Shown: positions 17,151-25,305 of the stretch, in pieces | Position numbering within the stretch: the stretch's first letter is position 1 | Layout of the letters: every line of letters begins with the position of its first letter | NCBI GenBank assembly: GCA_964648295.1 | Contig: CAZYNH010000003.1 | Span: 124,001-188,000, forward strand | Direction: 5' to 3' | DNA from: UBA4055 sp964648295 | GTDB taxonomy: Bacteria > UBA4055 | DNA length: 64,000 bases | The notes under the pieces: generated by a model | Database searches by the model: none | What the model saw: the letters and a program-made list of their open reading frames with translations, nothing else | What the model was told of the DNA's origin: nothing | Translations under genes and position numbers: made by a program

Positions 17151-18581
17151 ATGTTTCAGATCTACAACAGCCTGACCAAGAAGAAAGAAGAGTTTAAACC
17201 CGTCGAAGAAGGAAAGGTGCGGATCTATACCTGCGGGCCGACGGTGTACAGTAATGCTCATGTGGGTAATTTCTCATCCTTTCTGATGGCCGATCTCCTT
17301 GTAAGATATCTGAAGTACAAAGGTTATGAGGTAAAATGGATAATGAACATAACCGACGTAGGTCATTTGACGGATGATAATGAGCTTTCAGATTCCGGTG
17401 AAGACAAAATGGAAGCTGCCTCAAAGCGTGAGAACAAGACGGTATGGGAGATCGCAAGGCATTACGAAGACCTTTTCATGAAAGATCTGAAGGCCTTGAA
17501 GTTCACGCCCGCCTTCAAGTATCCCAGAGCTACCGAACATGTCCAGGAAATGATAGAAATGGTTAAAACACTTGAAGAAAAGGGAGTTGTTTACGAAACA
17601 TCCGACGGAATATATTTCGACATATCAAAATTTCCGAGATACGGCGAACTTTCAGGCAATACTCTGGAATCGCTTCAGGCAGGTGCAAGAGTGGATATAA
17701 ACGAGGACAAAAGATCGCCATTCGATTTCGCGGTATGGAAAAAACTGTCCGGAAAGAACCTTAACCATGCGATGAAATGGGAATCGCCCTGGGGAACAGG
17801 TTTTCCCGGCTGGCACCTTGAGTGCTCGGCGATGGGAAAAAAATATCTCGGCGAAACACTGGATTTCCATACCGGCGGCGAAGACAACAAGTTCCCGCAT
17901 CACGAATGCGAGATCGCCCAGTCAGAGACGGCGAACGGGAAAAAATTCGTGAATTACTGGATGCACAAAAGCAGGGTGGTTGTCAATAACGAAAAGATGA
18001 GTAAATCACTCGGCAATTTTTTTACGGTCCCGGACCTGACCGCAAAAGGTTTTACGCCCGAGGCTATAAGATTCACTTTCCTTTCGGCTCATTACCGTTC
18101 AAAGCTCAATTTTACCGAAGAGCAGTTAAAAGAATCTCAAAAGACTATAGACAAGTTCAACGATTTTATTCAGGTGTTGTATAAAACTGAGACGAAGGAA
18201 GCTGGCGACGGAATGTCAGGTCTTGTTGTTTCGTCAAAGCAGCAGTTCGAAAAAGGAATGGACGACGATCTTAACATAAGCGTAGCTCTCGCGTCACTTT
18301 TCGGGTTTATAAAAGCGGCGAGAAAGAAGATAGACAGCGGAGATATTTCTTTGAAAGGTAAAGAAGAAATTCTGTCGTATATGAAAAGTCTCAACGAGAT
18401 ATTTGAAGTTTTCGATTTTGAAGAGAAAAAGGAAAAAGAATTTTCGCCCGAAGAACAAAAATTGATAGATCAACTTATCGAAAAAAGGAACATTTTCAGG
18501 GCGGAAAAGAACTGGTCTGAAGCCGACAGGATAAGGGACGAACTTGTAAAAATGGGAGTCAACATTGCCGATAAAAAATAA
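17151..18581 (+). CDS. cysS: Cysteinyl-tRNA synthetase
   Basis: The 476-residue class I synthetase has the HIGH-equivalent TVYSNAHVGN near residue 29 and the KMSKS loop KMSKSLGNFF. It also has the conserved GWHLECSAMG and HTGGEDNKFPHHECE segments carrying zinc/cysteine-recognition residues. It charges tRNA-Cys. A longer frame begins at 17124, but ATG 17151 has a strong GGAGG six bases upstream and gives the standard N-terminus (MFQIYNSL). The 3' end overlaps the next gene by 17 bases. Confidence 0.97.
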   Translation: MFQIYNSLTKKKEEFKPVEEGKVRIYTCGPTVYSNAHVGNFSSFLMADLLVRYLKYKGYEVKWIMNITDVGHLTDDNELSDSGEDKMEAASKRENKTVWEIARHYEDLFMKDLKALKFTPAFKYPRATEHVQEMIEMVKTLEEKGVVYETSDGIYFDISKFPRYGELSGNTLESLQAGARVDINEDKRSPFDFAVWKKLSGKNLNHAMKWESPWGTGFPGWHLECSAMGKKYLGETLDFHTGGEDNKFPHHECEIAQSETANGKKFVNYWMHKSRVVVNNEKMSKSLGNFFTVPDLTAKGFTPEAIRFTFLSAHYRSKLNFTEEQLKESQKTIDKFNDFIQVLYKTETKEAGDGMSGLVVSSKQQFEKGMDDDLNISVALASLFGFIKAARKKIDSGDISLKGKEEILSYMKSLNEIFEVFDFEEKKEKEFSPEEQKLIDQLIEKRNIFRAEKNWSEADRIRDELVKMGVNIADKK

Positions 18582-19587
18582 ATTATTACTGCTTGTTCTC
18601 ACTGCCGCAGCGCTTATTCTTTCGTCCTGCTCGAATCTCAAGAGGCCCGCGATCGGTCCCGACGACCTTATACTCGTACTTTCCGACCAGGCGACCTTTG
18701 ATATGCATAAACCCGCAATAGAGAAAATTTACAACGACCCGATCTTTACTCCGATGGAGGAATACAGGTTCAACATAAGGAGGATAGGGCTGGACGAATT
18801 CTACGAAGGTTCGAACAAGTTCAGGTTCCTCATCTTCCTTGTAAATGTAAATTCGGAAACGGCTGAATCACAGTTTATAAAAAAAATGCTTTCGGAAAAT
18901 ATTATCGAAGGTGTGAAGAACGGTGATTATTATTACGCAGTGAAGGAAGATTTATGGTCAAGAGGTCAGACAGCTCTGATACTTATGGATTCTGAAAATC
19001 TTCATCTTGGCGATTATCTGGACAGATTTTCGGAAAAAATGTTCAGTGTTTTTAACGACAGGATGACTGCTCAGGTCAAAAAGAGGCTCTTTGATACGAA
19101 ATACAATAATAAGAAAGCGCAGGACATTACAAAAAGGGACTACAATTTCGAAATTTTCGTTCCCCACGATTTTGTCATAATTAATGAAGGCGTCAGAAAT
19201 GACAGATTCATAAGATACAGAAGATTTAATCCGGACAGATGGCTGACAGTTTTGAGAACAAAATACGATTCAGGATTAACTTTCCAGGAAAATGTGATCA
19301 GGACCCGCGACAGGATGGGCAGGGAATTTGGAGACAGCGTAAGAGTAAATCCGGAGATAATTACATTCATTCCCGATTCAACTTTCGTTCCGGACGGCGT
19401 GAAAGTCAGAGGTATATGGGAGTATGAAGAAGGCGGCGGTCCTTTTTTCACTTATGCTTTTCTTAACGCCGGTACTTTTTATTTGATTGACGGAGCCGTA
19501 TTCGCGCCTGCTAAGAAAAAATATCCGTTTCTTATCCAGTTAGAACTTATGGCTGAATCGGTAAAATTTCCGGAGCTGGAAAAATAA
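18565..19587 (+). CDS. DUF4837-like lipoprotein
   Basis: The 340-residue protein has a lipoprotein signal (LLLLVLTAAALILSSCSN), with Cys as the acylated residue. The body resembles DUF4837, a family seen mostly in Bacteroidetes and relatives. Conserved-looking features are an early LILVLSDQATFD strand and a C-terminal WEYEEGGGPFFTYAF segment. The function is unknown; it is envelope-attached. The start is TTG at 18565 with GGGAG six bases upstream, inside the end of cysS. Its stop overlaps the next start (TAATG), so it is coupled to the deacetylase. Confidence 0.78.
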   Translation: MPIKNKLLLLVLTAAALILSSCSNLKRPAIGPDDLILVLSDQATFDMHKPAIEKIYNDPIFTPMEEYRFNIRRIGLDEFYEGSNKFRFLIFLVNVNSETAESQFIKKMLSENIIEGVKNGDYYYAVKEDLWSRGQTALILMDSENLHLGDYLDRFSEKMFSVFNDRMTAQVKKRLFDTKYNNKKAQDITKRDYNFEIFVPHDFVIINEGVRNDRFIRYRRFNPDRWLTVLRTKYDSGLTFQENVIRTRDRMGREFGDSVRVNPEIITFIPDSTFVPDGVKVRGIWEYEEGGGPFFTYAFLNAGTFYLIDGAVFAPAKKKYPFLIQLELMAESVKFPELEK

Positions 19588-20222
19588 TGGATCTGCTCTA
19601 CAGGCCGCCGGTACTTCTGAAACGGATATTTCCGGAAATTATCTGGGATAATGGTGAGAATCGCGTCCTTTTGACCATAGATGACGGACCTTCAGAAAAC
19701 ACCCTGAGATTGCTTGAGTTACTCGATACATACGGTTTGAAAGCGATCTTTTTCTGCTCCGGTGAGAAAATAGAAAAATATCCCGGCCACCTGAAAGAGA
19801 TAGTAAAAGCCGGCCATTCGGTACAGAACCACGGCTACAACCATAAAAGAATGATCTTTCGGGGCAGAAGCTATAACCTGATCGAGATCGAACAATGCGG
19901 CAAACTCATAACAGATATCACCGGTGAAAAAGCAATTTATTTCAGGCCGCCTTACGGAATGTTCAATCATTCAACAATAAGCGCCGTCCGGAAAAAACAA
20001 ATGAAAATGATGCTCTGGTCGTTCCTTACAGGTGATCATACCGGAGATATTGAACTTGTCAGGCGATTAACCTCAAAATACCTTACCCGAAATTCCATTA
20101 TCGTAATGCATGACAACAGAAATGCTGCCGGAATATTCCGGACAGGTATTGAATATCTGGTTGAAACAGCAAAGGAAAAAGATCTCGTTCTGTCACATAA
20201 AAATGGCAGTGATAAAAATTAA
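19587..20222 (+). CDS. Polysaccharide deacetylase (NodB domain)
   Basis: The 211-residue protein is a NodB-homology domain. It has the TIDDGPSENT motif with the catalytic and metal-binding Asp pair, the HSVQNHGYNH metal-His motif and the FRPPYG motif. It hydrolyses N- or O-acetyl groups from a polysaccharide or peptidoglycan. No clear signal peptide is present, so localisation is uncertain. The start codon overlaps the stop of the upstream lipoprotein gene (TAATG). No terminator is obvious after it. Confidence 0.88.
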   Translation: MDLLYRPPVLLKRIFPEIIWDNGENRVLLTIDDGPSENTLRLLELLDTYGLKAIFFCSGEKIEKYPGHLKEIVKAGHSVQNHGYNHKRMIFRGRSYNLIEIEQCGKLITDITGEKAIYFRPPYGMFNHSTISAVRKKQMKMMLWSFLTGDHTGDIELVRRLTSKYLTRNSIIVMHDNRNAAGIFRTGIEYLVETAKEKDLVLSHKNGSDKN

Positions 20223-20334
20223 AAAAATGTTTGCTTTTGGAATAAAAATAATGCAAATTAGAATATTCCTATAAAAATAGGGCTGACTAACTGTTGAGAA
20301 ATATTTAATTAAAATAATCGTAATGGAGGAGTAA

Positions 20335-22485
20335 ATGAAAAAACTGACGACAGTAATGTTATCCGTAGCACTTATGCTGACGATGTTTATGATCATCGGT
20401 TGCGAGTCTGATACTGATAATGACATAGGAATTATCGGTGTCGAGATATTAAACACGAATCCTGAGGATTCAGTCAGTTTTGGAGGCACCGTCGATGTTA
20501 CTGTAAAACTTACAGGCTTTACATTCGAGTATAAACAGATAAACTACTATTTTGGATCAAGCGAGGTTCCAGCCGCTGTTTACACTAAAGATCAGCTCAA
20601 TTCACTTGCAAATTTGCAGGAGAAAAATGCGGAATTCACTTATGCCGTTAGTACGGACGGCCTTGAAGCAGGATGGACTGAACTGACAGTTGAGGCAGTC
20701 GCAAATGACCTGAGGACCGCATCCGGTTCAATTCCTTTAAAGGTAATTAAACCAACTGATGTGGATACAAATTTAGATCTGAGCATTATAAGCCCTTTGA
20801 ACAATGCTGAATTCAGAATTGGTGATATAATTCAGGTAACTGTCGGTATAGAGGGAAACATCACTATGTTCGAAAATCTCAGTGCTTATATTAATGCATC
20901 AACAGACAGGACATACTATACAGAAACCGGTTCACCGACAATTTTATTCAGTTTTTCAACCGTTAATTTCCCGGTAGGACCTCTATCCGTAAAAGTAGTT
21001 TTGAAAACAAAAGACGGATTAGAGAAGCAGAGATCTGTAACACTTAATCTGATCGAGTACATACCTACTTTCGGCGGCCCTGCGAATCTTGTTCTGGGAG
21101 AGGCAGGATATGAACTTAAATCGCTGATACAGACATACGATAAATGTTATCTCACAGTCTCGTCAAGCCCGTCTCTCGGTACTAAGATCGCAAAGTATAA
21201 CGAAGAAGGTCAGCTTATAACCACATTCGGTACTGGAGGGGTGGTAACTCTGGCAGCAGCTGTGGGAATCGGCGTGAGTGTGTGTGAAGACACAGAATAC
21301 GACAAGGGTTATGTAATAGCAGGATGGAGGCAGAACGGAAGCCACACAGACACATGGGTAAGAAAAATAAACAACACCAACGGCAGTCTGATATGGAATA
21401 AAACATACGGCTACGATTTCGCGGATTGTCTGGGTGACGGTCCTGAGCCGATAGACGATGCAGCCACGGTTATAAGAAAAACAAAGGACGACGGATACAT
21501 TATCGGCGGGTACACGAAGAATATTTTCGGAACAGATTCTCTGAAGTTTGGCTGAGGGGTTGATTCTGTTGGTACAACAGAAGTAATGTCAACATGGGAA
21601 ACAGGATATGATGTCAGACTCCTCAAAATATACAGCAACGGCAACGAAGTTTGGGGTCATAACCTCAAATATATTTCTCACAAGATGTGGAATGATATCT
21701 CTCTTCACAAGGATACTGGGGGGATGTGGATTAGAAAGATGGGCGATCAGATGGTAACTGATATTATCGTGAAAGATGACGGAAGATTCTATATAACCGG
21801 ATGGAACAACAACAGGCTGTATTTTAACGACGGTACCGATAAAAAAGATATGTTCTTCATTGAAGCGGACGAATTTGGGGGGTATGTTAATACTATGACA
21901 TGGAGCAGGATGGGTGGATATGATCTCGGCAACATGGCTTCTGAAACAGACAATCCTTATCCGGGTATGATAAATACAGCTCTTATAGGCGCTAACACGC
22001 TCGGTGATTATACCGAAGACGAGATAGGATACGGAATTGTTGAATCGCATGGCGGTTATGGCGGAGATGTAGTTATGGCAGGAGAGACCCATCAGACCGA
22101 CAGCAAAGCAAAACTTCACGATGCATGGGTGGTAGAATTCAAGATTAACGGGGACGAGGACGGTGCTCTATGGGAGAACGCATTTGGCGCGGTAGAAAAA
22201 AATGACAAGGTCTTCAGCATTGACAGAACAAGGGACGGAGGATATATCCTTACAGGTTTTACAACAGAATCAACTGGTACTAACAGAGATACATGGCTGT
22301 TCAAGCTAGACGGGATGCTTAAGCCTGTGTGGTCTGTCAATCATGGAGTCACAGGGGACGATTTTGGCTACAAAGTACTTCAAACTTCCGATGGCGGTTT
22401 CATTATAGGCGGAAATACAGGTACTGGAGCTGCAATCAGATCAAAACTTATCAAGGTCAACAAAACAGGTATTTTCGCAAAATAA
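20335..22485 (+). CDS. Repeat lipoprotein interrupted by one in-frame TGA (candidate selenoprotein, or pseudogene)
   Basis: Reading from ATG 20335 (GGAGGAG site) gives a lipoprotein signal (MFMIIGCES), two Ig-like segments and then beta-propeller-like repeats with DGGYI-type units. A TGA at 21553-21555 (codon 407) interrupts it. The same frame then stays open to 22485, giving 716 residues in all, and repeats continue (DGGYILTGF, DGGFIIGGN). The downstream part has no ribosome site before its first ATG at 21586. The TGA lies in a loop between repeat strands (KFG-stop-GVDS). A perfect hairpin follows at 21564-21582 and selA lies 1.5 kb downstream. Selenocysteine insertion, a recent nonsense mutation (for example from TGG) or a sequence error are all possible. 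Confidence 0.75.
21564..21582 (+). promoter_or_regulatory. Hairpin after the in-frame TGA, candidate bacterial SECIS element
   Basis: TTCTGTTG pairs perfectly with CAACAGAA around a GTA loop; opening the last pair gives a five-base loop GGTAC. The GG is 16-17 bases after the TGA, within the range accepted for bacterial SECIS elements, which need G in the first loop positions (E. coli fdhF has GGU). It is inside the coding frame. Confidence 0.45.
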
Positions 22486-22504
22486 AATCAAATAGGTTAA
22501 GAAA

Positions 22505-22528
22505 AGCCTGCGAAAGCGGGCTTTTTTT
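22505..22528 (+). terminator. Rho-independent terminator after the repeat lipoprotein gene
   Basis: AGCCTGC pairs with GCGGGCT (one G-T pair) around a GAAA tetraloop, followed by seven T. It lies 20 bases past the stop at 22485. Confidence 0.9.
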
Positions 22529-22557
22529 ATCCTTAAAATAAATTTAAGGAGAATATC

Positions 22558-23049
22558 ATGTCTGATCTTGCCGATAAAATTGAAGTGATCGAGCTGATGG
22601 CGATGCATGAGGAAGCTATCGCTTCGCTGTATGCCGTTTTTTCAGAAAAATTCCCGGATTGCGAGCTGTGGCCTTATCTGTATGGCGAAGAGATGAAACA
22701 CTCCGAATGGCTCAGGTCTATCCTTGACAATGTATATGACGGGTCAATTAATTTTACAGACTTTCATCTGACAGAGAAATCTTTAAAGATATCGATTAGA
22801 AACCTGGAGTCAAATACTCAAAAGGCTCAGGAAGGTAAATTCGATCTTGAAGAAGCTTTCGGAATAGCCTATACCCTTGAAAACTCTCTTATTGAGGATC
22901 ATTACCTTGATTATTTCACAAGCGACAATCAGAGTATAATGAAGGTCTTGAACGACCTTAAAACAGATACTATGAGCCATAGAAACCTTTTAAAAGAGAA
23001 AAGGGACGCGTATATTCTTGAAAAAAGGAACAGGAACTGGCAGGTTTAA
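22558..23049 (+). CDS. Ferritin-like / rubrerythrin-type four-helix protein
   Basis: The 163-residue, all-helical protein has the spacing of a ferritin-like diiron domain. The first half has HEEAIASLYAVF and, ~35 residues later, GEEMKHSEW (an ExxH pair). The second half has LENSLIEDHYLDYF and later DTMSHRNLL. These could supply the Glu/His ligands of a di-iron site, suggesting a role in oxidative-stress or iron handling, but not every canonical ligand is assured. No rubredoxin domain is present. AAGGAG lies eight bases before the ATG. selA follows after ten bases. Confidence 0.7.
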   Translation: MSDLADKIEVIELMAMHEEAIASLYAVFSEKFPDCELWPYLYGEEMKHSEWLRSILDNVYDGSINFTDFHLTEKSLKISIRNLESNTQKAQEGKFDLEEAFGIAYTLENSLIEDHYLDYFTSDNQSIMKVLNDLKTDTMSHRNLLKEKRDAYILEKRNRNWQV

Positions 23050-23059
23050 ATAATATTTT

Positions 23060-24463
23060 ATGAATGAAATTCTGAAAAAAATACCGAAAGTTGACAAACT
23101 GTTGGGCAGTGAAAGTTTTTTTGAACTTAAAAATGATTATGACAGCAGAATACTGGCAGAGATCGTAAATGAACATCTGGAGAGCATCCGGAGGGGGATT
23201 AAGGAAGGCAGGATCAGAGATGTTCCGGGAAATATATCAGAACTTATTGCCGCCGGGATCAGAAAAAAGTTTATGCCCTTTACTAAAAGGGTAGTTAACG
23301 GAACCGGGATCGTGATGAACACCGGACTTGGAAGAGCCCCTCTTTCGGATAAGGCAATAGAACGGGCAAAAGAAGTAATGTCAGGTTACTGCTCTCTTGA
23401 AGTGGATGTTAAAAGCGGAAAAAGAGGGAGAAGAGAGGATAAAATATCCGAACTGATCTCGCTTATAACCGGCGCAGAGGCGGCAACTGTGGTTAACAAC
23501 AACGCCGCCGCGGTCATGATATGCATAAACACTCTCTGTGATAAAAAGGAAGCGGTCATATCGCGAGGCGAGCTCGTTGAGATCGGCGGGTCTTTCAGAA
23601 TGCCGGATATTATCAGAAAATCAGGCGCTAAAATGATTGAAGTAGGCGCGACGAACAAAACCAAGATGTCCGATTACGAGAACGCCATTAATAAAAAAAA
23701 AACAGGCGCTCTGCTCAAGGTTCATACTTCGAACTACAGGATCAGCGGATTTTCTGAAGAGGTAACAGTAAAGGAACTTTCAAAAATCGCGCAAAAACAT
23801 GCCGTTCCGCTGTATTACGATCTTGGCGGCGGAGTATTTAGTGAACTTTCAGCGTTAGGCCTGCCTCACGAGCCCACAGTTTCCGAAGCTATAAAGGACG
23901 GCGCGGACATATTTTCTTTCAGCGGCGACAAAGTGCTAGGCGGTCCGCAGTGCGGAATAATCGCCGGCAGGAAAGCGCTTGTTGAGAAAGTTAAGAGAAA
24001 TCCTCTGATGAGGGTCTTAAGAACTGATAAGATCAGGCTTGCCCTGCTTGAGGAAACGCTGAAGTACTTCATTTCGCCTGATCCACTGGCACAAGGCCAC
24101 ACGACATTAAAGCTGCTTTCGGAAAGAAGACCGGTGCTCAGACAGAGAGCCGAAAGCCTGAGCGAGCTTATCAGGACCGCCGTTCCCGAATCATGGGACA
24201 TATCGGTAGAAGATGTTTTTGATCAGGCCGGATCCGGAGCCATGCCTACAGAAAAACTCGAAGGCTCTGCCGTAACCATTGTTCCTAAAAATATAAGCGT
24301 TACCAGATTTTCTGAAGAGATGAGAACTGTCTCAGATGTACCCGTTTTTGGATATATTGACAGGGACAGATTCTATATCAGCCTCAGAGCCGTATTTTTC
24401 AGGGATTATGACGATATACTGCATAATCTCAGACTGATCTCAAAAAATTTAAAAGATAATTGA
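23060..24463 (+). CDS. selA: L-seryl-tRNA(Sec) selenium transferase
   Basis: The 467-residue PLP enzyme matches SelA. Landmarks are an N-terminal helical domain, NGTGIVMNTGLGRAPLS near 78, NNNAAAVM, YDLGGGVF, and SGDKVLGGPQCG with PLP-lysine near residue 291. It converts Ser-tRNA(Sec) to selenocysteinyl-tRNA(Sec) using selenophosphate, so the genome should encode selenoproteins. No clear ribosome site precedes the ATG. It ends in TGA overlapping the TTG start of prmC. selB, selC and selD, often nearby in other genomes, are not in this window. Confidence 0.95.
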   Translation: MNEILKKIPKVDKLLGSESFFELKNDYDSRILAEIVNEHLESIRRGIKEGRIRDVPGNISELIAAGIRKKFMPFTKRVVNGTGIVMNTGLGRAPLSDKAIERAKEVMSGYCSLEVDVKSGKRGRREDKISELISLITGAEAATVVNNNAAAVMICINTLCDKKEAVISRGELVEIGGSFRMPDIIRKSGAKMIEVGATNKTKMSDYENAINKKKTGALLKVHTSNYRISGFSEEVTVKELSKIAQKHAVPLYYDLGGGVFSELSALGLPHEPTVSEAIKDGADIFSFSGDKVLGGPQCGIIAGRKALVEKVKRNPLMRVLRTDKIRLALLEETLKYFISPDPLAQGHTTLKLLSERRPVLRQRAESLSELIRTAVPESWDISVEDVFDQAGSGAMPTEKLEGSAVTIVPKNISVTRFSEEMRTVSDVPVFGYIDRDRFYISLRAVFFRDYDDILHNLRLISKNLKDN

Positions 24464-25305
24464 AAACACTTCTTGATATACTGAACCTGTCATCGGAACA
24501 TCTGAAAAAAAAAGGCGTTGACGAACCAAGGCTGAGCGCCGAGCTTATCATAGCGGCGGCTCTGGGGATAAAAAGGCTTGATATATACCTTCAGTTCGAC
24601 AGAGAACTAAAAGAGGAAGAGACCGCCCGTATAAGAACCATCCTATCAAGAAGATCAAAGCACGAACCTCTTCAGTATATTTTTGGCGAAACAGAATTTT
24701 ACGGGTTCAAATTCAAAGTTAATCCTTCCGTTCTGATACCCAGGCGCGATACTGAGACATTAGTTGAAAAGGCTGTAAAAATAATAGGGGATAAACAACT
24801 GAATGTTCTTGAGATCGGTACCGGTTCAGGCTGTATATCCGTATCTGTCGCCCGTTTATGCAAGAACGCGAAAATTACTGCAACAGATATCAATATTGAC
24901 GCGATCAGAACAGCAAAGCTTAATGCTGAAATAAACGGAGTAGCGGGAAGGATAAAATTTCTTAAACACGATATACTTAGTGAGAACTTTTCTGAAAAAT
25001 ACGATGATCTGATATCAAATCCTCCTTATATACCGGAAAAAGTGGTTGATACTCTAAGCAGGCAGATAAAGGAATTTGAACCCGGCTGTGCGCTAAAAGG
25101 AGGCGACGACGGCCTTCTGTTCTACAGAAGGTTCAACTCTGTCATTACTGATGTTTTGAGCCCCGGCGGGTGTATAATACTTGAGATAGGTCATGATCAG
25201 GCGGAACTTGTAGAAGGCATATATAAAAAATCCCTTTCAGGAATCGAGCTGACAAGGGATCTTAACGGAAATTTCAGAGTGTTTTCAGGTTTTCTTGATC
25301 ATTAG
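24460..25305 (+). CDS. prmC: Release factor glutamine methyltransferase
   Basis: The 281-residue SAM methyltransferase has the PrmC/HemK hallmarks. The N-terminal helical domain ends QYIFGETEFYGFKF; the SAM loop is LEIGTGSGCISV near 126; the catalytic motif SNPPYIPE lies near 187. It methylates the GGQ glutamine of release factors RF1/RF2. The start is TTG at 24460, sharing TTGA with the selA stop, so translation is coupled. The 3' end overlaps the convergent aminopeptidase stop by four bases. Pairing a Sec-synthesis gene with a termination-factor modifier is notable. Confidence 0.93.
   Translation: MKTLLDILNLSSEHLKKKGVDEPRLSAELIIAAALGIKRLDIYLQFDRELKEEETARIRTILSRRSKHEPLQYIFGETEFYGFKFKVNPSVLIPRRDTETLVEKAVKIIGDKQLNVLEIGTGSGCISVSVARLCKNAKITATDINIDAIRTAKLNAEINGVAGRIKFLKHDILSENFSEKYDDLISNPPYIPEKVVDTLSRQIKEFEPGCALKGGDDGLLFYRRFNSVITDVLSPGGCIILEIGHDQAELVEGIYKKSLSGIELTRDLNGNFRVFSGFLDH

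Noticed and set aside
20250..20290. Small inverted repeat CCTAT/ATAGG before the repeat lipoprotein
   Set aside because: Only five pairs and no T-run, so neither a convincing terminator nor an operator.
21586..22485. Separate gene starting at ATG 21586
   Set aside because: Same frame as the upstream part, no ribosome site and no signal peptide; treated as the second half of one gene interrupted by TGA.
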